A DNA stretch of 64,000 nucleotides from RXIX01 sp003989075 (GCA_029780415.1 JAKOYN010000011.1:1-64000); one strand, 5' to 3'. Numbered from the stretch's first letter, positions 8,325-18,055 are shown. Numbers and translations are program-made. The notes: generated from the letters alone by a model not told the origin.

Positions 8325-9160
8325 AATGCAAGTCCCGCTTCAAGCGTGGTCAGGGTCGTGGCTGCGCTGTTCACCGCTGCCGGATAGGGCGGCAGTTCAG
8401 CGCGATAGAGCACACCGGTGGTCATGCCGTCATCAGCGAACAGACGCCGCGCCGCCTCGACCGGATCAGCGGTCGCTTCAACCCCGGCGGCATGCACCTG
8501 ATGCTTCCAGTCCTTTTCCTCGGGTCGATAGGTCACGCAGGGGCTGAGAATCTGCAGCAGCGCGAACCCCGGATAGCGAATCGCCTCGACCAGCAGTTGG
8601 GCGATGCCGTTGGGGTCGCCGGAAAAGGCCCGGGCGATGAAGCCGGCTCCAGCGGCCAGCGCCACCGCCAGCGGTCGCAATGGACTGATACCGGTTCCTT
8701 CCGGCGCCAGCTTGCTGCGCCAGTCCGACGCCGTAGTTGGCGAGGGTTGGCCCTTGGTCATGCCATAGACGGCGTTGTCCATGACAATGCAGGTCAGATC
8801 GACGTTGCGCCGGCAGGCATGCAGGAAATGGTTGCCGCCGATGGAAAAGGCATCGCCATCGCCACTGGCCACCAGCACGGTCAATTCCGGACGCGCCAGC
8901 TTCAGTCCGGTCGCCAGCGGCAGCGCCCGGCCGTGAATACCATGAAAGCCGTAACACTCGGTATAGGCCGGCAGTCGTGAGGAACAGCCGATACCGGAAA
9001 TCACCGCCACCTGTTCCGGCGGCAAATCCAGATGTGCCAGGGCGCGAAACAGCGCCGCCTGGACACCAAAGTGGCCACAGCCAGGACACCAGATCGGCTT
9101 AACGTCGGACTTGTAGTCCTTGGCGACATGGCTGGAAGAGATCGTCTCGGGTTTGCCCAT
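8321..9160 (-). CDS. korB: 2-oxoacid:ferredoxin oxidoreductase, beta (TPP-binding) subunit
   Basis: Start ATG 9158-9160 (MGKPETI) with GGAGC upstream; 279 residues. WCPGCGHFG near residue 30 and the later GIGCSS and SPCVTYRPEEKDW supply the four cysteines that ligate the single 4Fe-4S cluster in two-subunit enzymes of this class. GDGDAFSIGGNHF is the thiamine pyrophosphate/Mg signature. With the alpha-gamma subunit encoded five bases upstream it oxidatively decarboxylates a 2-oxoacid (most likely 2-oxoglutarate or pyruvate) to acyl-CoA, reducing ferredoxin. Which substrate is preferred is not visible. The downstream ferritin-like gene overlaps its stop codon. Confidence 0.9.
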   Translation of the reverse strand: MGKPETISSSHVAKDYKSDVKPIWCPGCGHFGVQAALFRALAHLDLPPEQVAVISGIGCSSRLPAYTECYGFHGIHGRALPLATGLKLARPELTVLVASGDGDAFSIGGNHFLHACRRNVDLTCIVMDNAVYGMTKGQPSPTTASDWRSKLAPEGTGISPLRPLAVALAAGAGFIARAFSGDPNGIAQLLVEAIRYPGFALLQILSPCVTYRPEEKDWKHQVHAAGVEATADPVEAARRLFADDGMTTGVLYRAELPPYPAAVNSAATTLTTLEAGLAL

Positions 9161-9165
9161 GGTCT

Positions 9166-10890
9166 TTAGCTCCACTGCAACAATTGGGTCAGCACAGCCG
9201 CTGGCCGGATCGGCAGCGGTCCCGGCTGGCTTAGCACCCGCACTGCACCCGGCAGGGCATAGTGCGCCCGCAGGTAGCGATAAAACTGCCGGGAATGGCT
9301 CTGCTCAACCACCAGCAGCCGCTGCACACCAGCCAGCAGCGCGGCCAGACGGGCCGGCTGGGCCGGGGCCAGCAGGCGCGGCACAATCACCTTGACCGCC
9401 AATCCCTGCGCCCGGGCGCGCACCGCCGCCTCGCGCACCGGACCGGCCATCGAACCCCAGGTCAGCACCGCCAGATCGCCCTCCCCTTCGACCTCGACCC
9501 AGTCTGCGCCATAGTCGTAGCGCAGCAGCTTGTCGCGCCGCTTGTCGAGCTGGGCCTGATGGTCGATGGCGCGACTGGAAGGCGTGCCGTGCGGGTTGTG
9601 CTCCAGACCGTCGGCGGTGTACTGGCGGCCACGCGTGCCGGGTAGCGCCATCGGCGAGACGCCATCGGCGCTGAGCGCATAGCGGTCATAGCGGCCCGCG
9701 CCAGCCTCGGCCAGCCGCCGCGCGCTGCTGTCGCCCGTTACCGGTGCCGGCGGATCGAGCACGGCCACGCTTTGGCCAAGAAACTGGTCGGACAGCACCA
9801 GCGCCGGACATTGCAGGGCCTCGCTCAGGTGGACCGCCCATTCGGTGGTGAACAGGCAATCACCCACCGTAGTCGGCGCCAGCACCAGATGTGGCGCGTC
9901 GCCATGCAGGCCATGCAGGGCAATATCCAGATCGGACTGTTCGGATTTGGTAGGAATGCCGGTCGATGGGCCACCGCGCATGACGTTGACCACCACAGCA
10001 GGGATTTCCGCCGCGACCGCCAGGCCCAGCGTTTCCGTCATCAGAGCCAAGCCCGGACCCGAAGTCGCGGTCAGCGCCGGCACACCGCCATAGGCCGCGC
10101 CCAGCACCATATTGATCGAGGCAATTTCGTCCTCGGCCTGGACCAGATGCCCACCGAGCTGGTGCAGGCGCGGCGCCAGCCACTCGGATAGATCCGTTGC
10201 CGGGGTAATCGGATAGACCGCCGCGAAACGCACGCCACCGCGCAGCGCACCCAGCGCCGCCGCTTCGTTGCCGGTCAGCCGCCAGCGCGTGCCGGGCAAC
10301 GCTGGCTGCGCACCGGGCAGCGGATCTACACAGGTCGCTGCTGCATGACCCGCCTGGAGCATTGCCCGCAGACGGTCGCTGTCCAGACCCTTGCGCGTCA
10401 GCATCCGCCCGGCCGCCGTGACCAGATGCTCCAGCGGCAGACCCAGCAGATGCGCCAGCGCCCCGAGTGCCACGACATTGGCGCGGCCCCCGGATATATC
10501 GTCCGCCAGGTACGTCAGGGGCAGTGCCTGCAACTGCGCCCCGCTGGCGAGAATCACCGCCGGCGCTTCGCCCGCCTCGGCATCGGCCAGAATCAGGCTA
10601 TGCTCATTCAGTGGCACCTCGTCGATGAAACGATCTACGTTATGCCAGTCCAGCGCCAGCAGGACATCGAAGTGATCGCCATGCGTCACGACCGATGCCG
10701 GAGCCAGACGCACCATCGCGAGCGCCTCACCACCACGAATCTGTGGCCCAACCGAGCGGGTCATCAGTCCATACCAGCCGGCGGCGCTGGCAGCCTCCAG
10801 CAGCAGGCCACCGGCGGTGATCGCACCGGCGCCGCCGCTGCCCACGATCGCAATGGCAACAGCATCAAGGGATATATCAGGATTGCTCAT
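9166..10890 (-). CDS. korA: 2-oxoacid:ferredoxin oxidoreductase, fused gamma-alpha subunit
   Basis: A 574-residue protein from ATG 10888-10890 (MSNPDIS, GGAG seven bases upstream). Residues about 1-185 form the gamma domain (IVGSGGAGAITAGGLLLEA, then SVGPQIRGGEA). Residues about 205-574 are the alpha/pyrimidine-binding domain with the hallmark YPITPATDL. This gamma-alpha fusion plus a separate beta subunit is the KorAB layout known from mycobacteria and several Proteobacteria. These enzymes are more oxygen-tolerant than the four-subunit type and lack a built-in ferredoxin domain. It is the first gene of the run korA-korB-ferritin-like-CBS. Confidence 0.9.
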   Translation of the reverse strand: MSNPDISLDAVAIAIVGSGGAGAITAGGLLLEAASAAGWYGLMTRSVGPQIRGGEALAMVRLAPASVVTHGDHFDVLLALDWHNVDRFIDEVPLNEHSLILADAEAGEAPAVILASGAQLQALPLTYLADDISGGRANVVALGALAHLLGLPLEHLVTAAGRMLTRKGLDSDRLRAMLQAGHAAATCVDPLPGAQPALPGTRWRLTGNEAAALGALRGGVRFAAVYPITPATDLSEWLAPRLHQLGGHLVQAEDEIASINMVLGAAYGGVPALTATSGPGLALMTETLGLAVAAEIPAVVVNVMRGGPSTGIPTKSEQSDLDIALHGLHGDAPHLVLAPTTVGDCLFTTEWAVHLSEALQCPALVLSDQFLGQSVAVLDPPAPVTGDSSARRLAEAGAGRYDRYALSADGVSPMALPGTRGRQYTADGLEHNPHGTPSSRAIDHQAQLDKRRDKLLRYDYGADWVEVEGEGDLAVLTWGSMAGPVREAAVRARAQGLAVKVIVPRLLAPAQPARLAALLAGVQRLLVVEQSHSRQFYRYLRAHYALPGAVRVLSQPGPLPIRPAAVLTQLLQWS

Positions 10891-11329
10891 CAGGCTTCTC
10901 CGCGAAAGACCCCGCATTCAGGCCAGAAATAGATAGCGGGCCGAACAGCATTCAACATTCAACTGCAGCCCGCCACAGGATCGTCGCAGGTCGGCACGCA
11001 TAATCGGAATTTTGGCGATGCAGGTTTTACGCCAAAAATACTTTCACGATAAGCAATTGATCCTTATGCTATTAAACCGGATTTAACCCGCACACACTGC
11101 GCCCTGCTGCAGTGCATGATAAAATCCGGCACAACCATCACTGCCCCATAAACACAAAAGCCCCGCGTCTGCGGGGCTTTGTCAAGCGGGCAATCCGGGA
11201 TCAACGGGGCCACTCTTCAGCGTCTTCCGACACGGATGCGCGCTGCTCTCCGGGCAACGGGAGCACCACTGGCAGCGCGAGAACCAATCGCCCGGACAGC
11301 CGCAGGCCAAACGGGATAGCCCATACCCA
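10891..11329. other. Intergenic region between korA start and the class I aldolase stop
   Basis: This 439-base gap holds the upstream region of the korA operon and the aldolase terminator. An 8-bp inverted repeat, TTTTGGCG at 11010-11017 and CGCCAAAA at 11030-11037, separated by 12 bases, lies about 120 bases upstream of korA and could be an operator. No credible coding sequence was found; an 82-codon plus-strand frame crosses the terminator and the aldolase end and is rejected. Confidence 0.5.
11157..11180 (-). terminator. Terminator downstream of the class I aldolase gene
   Basis: A perfect 10-bp stem, AAAGCCCCGC and GCGGGGCTTT, with a GTCT loop. On the minus strand it is followed by TTGTGTTTAT. 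It lies about 150 bases after the aldolase stop. The stem's own A and T ends mean it might work on both strands. Confidence 0.7.
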
Positions 11330-12397
<1,068 letters not shown>

Positions 12398-12567
12398 GGA
12401 TCGAAGCTCCTCGGGGTTATGTAAATACCACAGGGAATGGCCTGTTAAGCATGGTCGCTGATGGCAGCGCATTCAAGGGTGCGCCCCGGGCGCTGGCCAG
12501 CGACCGCAGCAGCACAGAACCCTTCTGCCAGGCGCGGATTTGCGCAAGGGGCCGGGATTGCCTGGCG

Positions 12568-12608
12568 CTGTTCTGATGCTGTTCTGATAGCGATGCTAGG
12601 TCTATACT
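12568..12608 (+). promoter_or_regulatory. Candidate fbaA promoter with phased direct repeats
   Basis: TATACT at 12603-12608 is a good -10 box 60 bases before the class II aldolase ATG. No clear -35 exists; instead two copies of CTGTTCTGAT start at 12568 and 12579, exactly 11 bases (about one helical turn) apart. This is the expected geometry for an activator bound in tandem where a -35 box is poor. Confidence 0.35.
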
Positions 12609-12667
12609 TCCGCTCCTGAAGCACAGCTCCCAGTCTTTTTCATCCCCCCGCACACGAGGATTCGTTC

Positions 12668-13741
12668 ATGGCCCATCTCAAACCCGGCGTGGTTACTGGC
12701 AAGGACTATCTGACTCTGGTTGCCGCCGCCAAGGCCGGTGGTTATGCACTGCCAGCGGTCAACGTCTCCAGCAGCAGCACGATCAACGCCGTGCTCGAAG
12801 CCGCCGCCAAGAATCAGGCTGACGTCATCATCCAGCTTTCCAATGGCGGCGCGCAGTTCTACGCCGGGCAAGGCATGAAGGACGGCTTCCAGGCCAAGGT
12901 GCTGGGCGCGGTTGCGGCAGCGCTGCATGTCCACCTGCTGGCCGAGCATTACGGCGTGTGCGTGGTGCTGCATACCGACCATGCCAACAAGGCTCTGATC
13001 CCCTGGGTTGATGCGCTGCTCGACCATGGCGAGGCCTATTTCAAGCAGCACGGCAAGCCGCTGTTCAGCTCGCACATGCTCGACCTGTCCGAAGAGAGCA
13101 TGGAGTTCAATCTGAACGAATGCGCGCGCGTGCTCAGCCGCATGGCGCCGCTGGACATGAGCCTGGAAATCGAACTGGGCGTCACCGGTGGTGAAGAGGA
13201 CGGCATTGGCAGCGAGCTGGAGGAAAGCGCCGACAATTCGCACCTCTACACCCAGCCGGAAGACGTGCTGCAGGCCTATGAGCGTCTGTCGCCGATCGGC
13301 CATTTCTCGGTCGCCGCGTCCTTTGGCAACGTGCATGGCGTCTACAAGCCCGGCAATGTCCAGTTGCGCCCGGAAATCCTCAAGAACTCCCAGGCCCTGA
13401 TCGAGCAGAAGCGCGCGACCAGCGCCAAGCCGCTGAATCTGGTGTTCCATGGCGGTTCAGGCTCAGAGAAGGAAAAGATCACCGAAGCGGTCGGCTATGG
13501 CGTGTTCAAGATGAACATCGACACCGATCTGCAGTTTGCCTATTCCGAGGCGATCGGCAAGTTCGTCACCGAGAACCCCAAGGCATTCCTGTATCAGGTC
13601 GATCCGGAAACCGATAAGCCGTACAAGAAGTTCTATGACCCGCGCAAATACCTGCGTTTGGCTGAGCAGAATATGGTGACCCGTCTGAACGAGGCCTTCG
13701 AGGATCTCGGTTCCAAGGGCAAGTCGCTGGCCCTGAACTAA
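12668..13741 (+). CDS. fbaA: Class II fructose-bisphosphate aldolase (metal-dependent)
   Basis: A 357-residue protein, the length of the E. coli FbaA type (class IIa). ATG 12668 has GAGG about nine bases upstream. VVLHTDHANKALIPW contains the catalytic Asp and first zinc-binding His; ELGVTGGEEDGIGSE is the metal and loop region; VFHGGSGSEKEKI binds the phosphate. It catalyses the same reversible aldol cleavage as the class I enzyme encoded divergently, but needs Zn2+ or another divalent ion. It ends shortly before a rho-independent terminator. Confidence 0.96.
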   Translation: MAHLKPGVVTGKDYLTLVAAAKAGGYALPAVNVSSSSTINAVLEAAAKNQADVIIQLSNGGAQFYAGQGMKDGFQAKVLGAVAAALHVHLLAEHYGVCVVLHTDHANKALIPWVDALLDHGEAYFKQHGKPLFSSHMLDLSEESMEFNLNECARVLSRMAPLDMSLEIELGVTGGEEDGIGSELEESADNSHLYTQPEDVLQAYERLSPIGHFSVAASFGNVHGVYKPGNVQLRPEILKNSQALIEQKRATSAKPLNLVFHGGSGSEKEKITEAVGYGVFKMNIDTDLQFAYSEAIGKFVTENPKAFLYQVDPETDKPYKKFYDPRKYLRLAEQNMVTRLNEAFEDLGSKGKSLALN

Positions 13742-13751
13742 GAACGGTCGG

Positions 13752-13778
13752 CGGGAGTAGCGTCATTCGCGACTCCCG
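13752..13778 (+). other. Inverted repeat after fbaA
   Basis: CGGGAGT at 13752-13758 and ACTCCCG at 13772-13778 can form a 7-bp hairpin just after the fbaA stop. It lacks a T-run and probably serves as 3'-end protection ahead of the true terminator. Confidence 0.35.
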
Positions 13779-13791
13779 TCCAGCCTGAAAA

Positions 13792-13825
13792 GCCCGCGCG
13801 GCATCAATACCGTGCGGGTTTTTTA
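13792..13825 (+). terminator. Rho-independent terminator of fbaA
   Basis: CCCGCGCGG, loop CATCAATA, CCGTGCGGG (one G-U pair) followed by TTTTTTA. Confidence 0.85.
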
Positions 13826-13899
13826 TTACCCGCATATTCCTGCATCCCAGCAGCGGCTCATCAAGAAGCAGTCCACGCGATACCATGGACTGTGACGCC

Positions 13900-15258
13900 T
13901 CAGGCTGTCTGATTGCCTGAATTCATCGCCAAGGGCAAGTGCATGATAAACACTGAGCCATGCGGCGCATTGTCATGCACTGTCGCATCACCATGATGCA
14001 GGCGTGCAATCGAGCGGACAATGGATAAGCCCAGCCCGCTGCCCGGTCCCGCCTTGCGCCGATAGAACCGTTCAAAAATGGCATCCTTGTTCGCATCCGG
14101 CACACCCGGACCGTGATCGGCAACCACGATCTGTAATTCAACACCGACCCGCTGCAAATGGATTTCAATCGGCTGTTCAAGCGTGCCATGGCGCACTGCA
14201 TTATCGATCAGATTATGCAGTGCAATTTCAAGCAGTTCGACATCGACCGATAAGGACAATGCGTGCTGCAGACCCCGCCACACGATCCGCCCCGGATAAC
14301 AGTCCACAACCTGGGCAACCAGGTCATTCATATCAATCTCGCGCACAATCAGGCCAAAGCGCAATTCACGCAAACGGTCCTGAGTAATGAGCGTATTAGC
14401 TATATGAATCAGACGCTGAGTCGCTTGACGCATGTTATCCAGACGTGTCGCGACTGGCGGTGGAATATCGCGGGCGAGGAATTTCAGCGAATCCAGCGAG
14501 GCCTGAATCATGGCGGCAGGCGTGCGGAACTCATGCGAGGCCAGCGATAGCAGCAAACGCTGTTCGGCTTCGGCTTGCACCACGTCTGCCAGTGCCTCGC
14601 GCAAATTGTGGTCATCATCCTGCTTGGCCAGTAATAGAAAGCCATAGCCATTGATCACAATAATCAGATAGCCAACCACAAACAGGGCGATGTGCAAGGC
14701 CAGGTAACCTGGGTGGGCAAGATCATCCAGGCGCAGCAACTGAATCATGCGGCCAAAAAACAGCAGGCCGGCAATGGCGTTGGTCGTCCCCATCAATCGC
14801 ACCAGCAGCCCATGCCGGCGGTCGCTCAGCAGGATCATGGCCATCGCCATGAAAAAGCCGCCATTGATCAGTGAGAAGTAGATCAAATCAATGCGGCGCG
14901 TCACACTGAAAGCATGCAGACCCAGTTGCAGGAGAATCGCCAGACCGGTCAGTACAATCAATGGCTTTCGCCAGTCATGCCGACCCAGCAGGCTGGCATA
15001 GGCGGCATACTCCAGCGCCCAGGCCATGATCAGCAGCAGATGCGACAGGGTTAGGGAAAATCCGCTCGGGATCATCGGTCGCAGCCAGATCAACAGAAAG
15101 GCAATGCCGCTGATCATCCGCGCCCAACGCCAAATCAACAGCGGTTGCTGGGTGGTCTTGGTGGCGCCAGCGGCATACACCGTCGCCAGTGCGCCAAAGG
15201 CTAAATTGCCGAGTCCCATGGCAAGCGATAAAGTAGGAATATCAATCATAAAAACCAT
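13900..15258 (-). CDS. Sensor histidine kinase with multi-pass membrane N-terminus
   Basis: A 452-residue protein. Residues 1-215 contain about seven hydrophobic segments with very short loops and no periplasmic sensor domain, resembling 7TM-type intramembrane sensors. The kinase core follows: H-box SHEFRTP (phosphorylated His near 242), N-box DNAVRHG, then DHGPGVPD and GSGLGLSIV of the ATP-binding lid. Two starts are possible, ATG 15256-15258 or ATG 15247-15249 three codons later. The divergent gene encodes a response regulator, so the two form a two-component pair. The signal is unknown; with no soluble input domain it may sense the membrane or a small hydrophobic ligand (inference). Confidence 0.9.
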   Translation of the reverse strand: MVFMIDIPTLSLAMGLGNLAFGALATVYAAGATKTTQQPLLIWRWARMISGIAFLLIWLRPMIPSGFSLTLSHLLLIMAWALEYAAYASLLGRHDWRKPLIVLTGLAILLQLGLHAFSVTRRIDLIYFSLINGGFFMAMAMILLSDRRHGLLVRLMGTTNAIAGLLFFGRMIQLLRLDDLAHPGYLALHIALFVVGYLIIVINGYGFLLLAKQDDDHNLREALADVVQAEAEQRLLLSLASHEFRTPAAMIQASLDSLKFLARDIPPPVATRLDNMRQATQRLIHIANTLITQDRLRELRFGLIVREIDMNDLVAQVVDCYPGRIVWRGLQHALSLSVDVELLEIALHNLIDNAVRHGTLEQPIEIHLQRVGVELQIVVADHGPGVPDANKDAIFERFYRRKAGPGSGLGLSIVRSIARLHHGDATVHDNAPHGSVFIMHLPLAMNSGNQTA

Positions 15259-15353
15259 TATTCATGCCGGCGATTATGCCTCTGCTGTTACAGCCTGCCT
15301 GATACGGAATCAGGATTGCTGGCTTAATCTTTCATCTGCCACGTGTTATTAAC

Positions 15354-16064
15354 ATGCCCGCCTACACCGTCTCCCTTGTTGAAGATGAAACTATTTTGCG
15401 CGACGAAATGGCGTTCCAACTCGAATGCCTTGGTTTTTCCGTCAAGACCTTTGCAAGCGCCGAGCAGTTTTATCGTTACCTGGCGGTGCATCCGCGCACT
15501 GTGGTGGTGCTGGATATCGGTTTGACTGGCGAGGATGGGCTATCGGTCTGTCAGCATCTGCGTACACATGATCTCAATATCGGTATTGTCTTCGTGACTG
15601 CCCGCGGTTTACGCAGCGACCGCCTGAGTGGTCTGGATGCAGGTGCGGATGCCTATCTGATCAAGCCGATCGATATGGATGAACTGGCGTTGATCCTGAA
15701 GCGCTTGGGGCAACGCCTGATGGCGATCCCCACTGCAGCGTGCCTGCTATCCGACGATGAATTATGGCATCTCGAAGACCATCCGCCGTTTCTCATCACC
15801 CCGAACCAGATTCGGGTCCGCCTTTCAGGCAGCGAGTATCCGTTGCTGAAAATGCTCCTGCAACACCCGGGCATACCGTGTCGACATACGGAACTGGCGA
15901 TCGCGCTGGGCATGAACCCAGAGGATTATCAAAAACATCGGATTGAGGTAATCCTCAGTCGCCTGCGGGAACGGGTCCTGCGGCAAAGCGGACTGCAGTT
16001 GCCAATTCAGGCAGAACGCGGGGTAGGTTATCTGATGCTGCCGGGAATGGGCCGTGATGCATAG
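15354..16064 (+). CDS. Response regulator, receiver plus winged-helix DNA-binding domain
   Basis: A 236-residue protein. The receiver domain (residues 1-120) has the acidic pair E10-D11, phospho-acceptor D54 in VVVLDIG, T82 in FVTARG and K104 in YLIKPID. The C-terminal 100 residues (LSGSEYPLLKML ... HRIEVILSRLRERV ... ERGVGYLML) fit an OmpR/PhoB-type winged helix, although the recognition helix (EDYQKHRIEVILSRLR) departs from the common pattern. It is the partner of the divergent histidine kinase; the 95-base spacer between them probably carries both promoters and an autoregulatory site. No clear Shine-Dalgarno sequence precedes ATG 15354. A degraded IS605 end begins 13 bases after its stop. 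Confidence 0.9.
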   Translation: MPAYTVSLVEDETILRDEMAFQLECLGFSVKTFASAEQFYRYLAVHPRTVVVLDIGLTGEDGLSVCQHLRTHDLNIGIVFVTARGLRSDRLSGLDAGADAYLIKPIDMDELALILKRLGQRLMAIPTAACLLSDDELWHLEDHPPFLITPNQIRVRLSGSEYPLLKMLLQHPGIPCRHTELAIALGMNPEDYQKHRIEVILSRLRERVLRQSGLQLPIQAERGVGYLMLPGMGRDA

Positions 16065-16076
16065 TCCCTATACCCG

Positions 16077-16115
16077 TTGACATCCTCCCCGCCCTGAAGG
16101 ATGGGGATTCTCGGT
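16077..16115 (-). mobile_element. IS200/IS605-type right end (hairpin)
   Basis: On the minus strand the remnant ends with GGAATCCCC-like sequence, an imperfect hairpin (CCCCATCCTTCAGGGCGGGG) and GGAGGATGTCAA. This is the familiar subterminal palindrome and end of IS605-group elements. It lies directly next to the response regulator stop codon. No matching left end or tnpA was found in the window. Confidence 0.7.
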
Positions 16116-16396
16116 TGTTGCCTTCCAGGTTCCTGTTTCACTGGTCGTTGCTCCTTTGGGATTGGCCCATCGGAGACTGACTCAAACTCCGCAGGCTTAA
16201 GGTCCAGCGTGTCCCGCCGTAGTTTTTCGTGCAGCCGCAACTGGTCGGCTCCGGCAAGGATCGCCAGGCCCACCGACAGAATATCGGTTGCGGCATTGAT
16301 ATCCCTGTACTGAGCCAAGCCGAAATACCGGTCGTGGCTTATTCCGCATTCTGGGCACTGCCATTGACAAAGATTGCCAGTTGGCGCCTGACCAAA
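16078..16396 (-). pseudogene. 3' remnant of IS605-family tnpB/orfB
   Basis: The minus-strand frame reads CQWQCPECGISHDR, then YFGLAQY, then RDINAATDILSVGLA. This is the C-terminal zinc ribbon and the RDxNAAxNIL signature of TnpB, with about seven extra residues between HDR and RDINAA. An in-frame TGA at 16397-16399 and the guaA terminator mark where the rest of the gene is missing; only roughly the last 100 codons remain and the RuvC catalytic region is lost. It therefore cannot make an active nuclease. The preserved piece, end of tnpB plus right end, is the part that specifies omega RNA in intact elements. Confidence 0.75.
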
Positions 16397-16399
16397 TCA

Positions 16400-16427
16400 C
16401 AAAAAAAGCCCGCATTGACGCGGGCTT
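16400..16427 (-). terminator. Rho-independent terminator of guaBA
   Basis: On the minus strand GCCCGC, loop GTCAAT, GCGGGC followed by TTTTTTTGTG (stem arms at 16408-16413 and 16420-16425). It lies about 50 bases after the guaA stop, where the tnpB remnant is cut off. Confidence 0.9.
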
Positions 16428-16474
16428 CAGAAGGGGTTCATGTTACTCGATGCCAGCCGGTGCTGGACGCCGAA

Positions 16475-18055
16475 TTACTCCCACTCAATAGTCGCCGGTG
16501 GCTTACCGGACACATCGTAGACCACGCGGGAAATACCGCGCACCTCGTTGATGATCCGCCGCGACACCCGATCCAGAAAGTCATAGGGCAGATGCGCCCA
16601 GCGCGCAGTCATAAAATCCACCGTTTCCACCGCCCGCAGCGCCACCACATAATCATAGCGCCGCCCATCGCCCATCACCCCAACCGACTTGACCGGCAGA
16701 AACACCGCAAAGGCCTGACTGGTGCGATCGTATAGATCAGCGCGGCGCAACTCCTCAATGAAAATATCATCGGCGCGGCGCAGCAGATCGGCGTACTCCT
16801 TTTTCACCTCGCCGAGAATGCGCACCCCGAGGCCAGGGCCGGGAAACGGATGGCGATAGACCATCTCGAACGGCAAACCGAGTTCCACGCCCAGCCGGCG
16901 CACCTCATCCTTGAACAGTTCGCGCAGCGGCTCGACCAGCTTCATGCGCATCGTCGCCGGCAGACCGCCCACGTTGTGATGCGATTTGATCACGTGGGCC
17001 TTGCCCGTCTTGGCGCCCGCCGACTCGATCACATCGGGATAGATGGTGCCCTGCGCCAGCCACTTGGCATTTTGCAGGCGCTGCGCCTGTTCCTCGAAGA
17101 TCTCGACAAACAGCCCACCGATAATCTTGCGCTTGCGCTCGGGATCGGTGACACCGGCCAGCGCATCCAGAAAGCGCGTCTCGGCATCGACGCGGATCAC
17201 CCGCACGCCCAGATGTTCGGCAAAGGTAGTCATGACCTGATCGCCTTCGTGCAGGCGCAGCAGGCCAGTATCGACGAACACGCAGGTCAACTGGTCGCCA
17301 ATCGCCCGGTGCAGCAGCGCCGCCACCACTGAGGAATCAACACCGCCGGACAGACCAAGCAACACCTCGTCGCCACCCACCTGGGCGCGGATCGCAGCCA
17401 TGCTGTCCTCGATGATGTTGCCGGTGGTCCACAGCGGCGCACAGGCGCAGATCTCCAGCACGAAGCGACGCAGGATACGCTCACCCTGACGGGTATGGGT
17501 CACTTCGGGATGGAACTGCACCCCATACCAGCGCCGCTGTTCATCGGCCATGCCGGCGATCGGGCAGGTCGCGGTGCTGGCGATGCGCACGAAGCCCGGC
17601 GGTAGATCCACTACCCGGTCGCCGTGGCTCATCCACACATCGAGCAAGCCATAACCTTCCGGGCTGTTGTGATCTTCGATGTCGCGCAGCAGCGCCGAAT
17701 GGGCATGGGCACGCACCTGCGCATAGCCAAATTCCTGATGATCGGACGGCTCGACCCGGCCACCGTGCTGCATCGCCAGGGTCTGCATACCGTAGCAGAT
17801 GCCCAGCAGCGGCACACCCAGCTCGAACACGACTTGCGGCGCGCGCGGCCCGTCGGCCACGGTGGTCGATTCCGGGCTGCCGGAGAGAATCACCCCGCGC
17901 GGCTGAAAGGCATGCAGCAGCGCCGGATCGGCATCCCAGGGGTGAATTTCGCAATAGACGCCAATCTCGCGCACCCGGCGGGCGATCAATTGCGTGTACT
18001 GCGAACCAAAGTCAAGAATCAGGATGCGGTCAAGATGAATGTTGCGGGCGGTCAT
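16475..18055 (-). CDS. guaA: GMP synthase (glutamine-hydrolysing)
   Basis: A 526-residue enzyme converting XMP, glutamine and ATP to GMP. The N-terminal class I glutaminase domain has ILDFGSQYTQLIARR, the nucleophile Cys87 in LGICYGMQT, and the catalytic His in GVQFHPEVTHT. The ATP pyrophosphatase domain has the P-loop SGGVDSS; the dimerisation domain ends with the conserved PPATIEWE. ATG 18053-18055 is preceded by GGGGAG. It follows guaB by 60 bases in the standard guaBA operon and is closed by the terminator at 16400-16427. Confidence 0.98.
   Translation of the reverse strand: MTARNIHLDRILILDFGSQYTQLIARRVREIGVYCEIHPWDADPALLHAFQPRGVILSGSPESTTVADGPRAPQVVFELGVPLLGICYGMQTLAMQHGGRVEPSDHQEFGYAQVRAHAHSALLRDIEDHNSPEGYGLLDVWMSHGDRVVDLPPGFVRIASTATCPIAGMADEQRRWYGVQFHPEVTHTRQGERILRRFVLEICACAPLWTTGNIIEDSMAAIRAQVGGDEVLLGLSGGVDSSVVAALLHRAIGDQLTCVFVDTGLLRLHEGDQVMTTFAEHLGVRVIRVDAETRFLDALAGVTDPERKRKIIGGLFVEIFEEQAQRLQNAKWLAQGTIYPDVIESAGAKTGKAHVIKSHHNVGGLPATMRMKLVEPLRELFKDEVRRLGVELGLPFEMVYRHPFPGPGLGVRILGEVKKEYADLLRRADDIFIEELRRADLYDRTSQAFAVFLPVKSVGVMGDGRRYDYVVALRAVETVDFMTARWAHLPYDFLDRVSRRIINEVRGISRVVYDVSGKPPATIEWE

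Noticed and set aside
16028..16318. 96-residue functional protein on the minus strand
   Set aside because: It is the open remainder of a truncated tnpB reading through the right end into the antisense of the response regulator gene.
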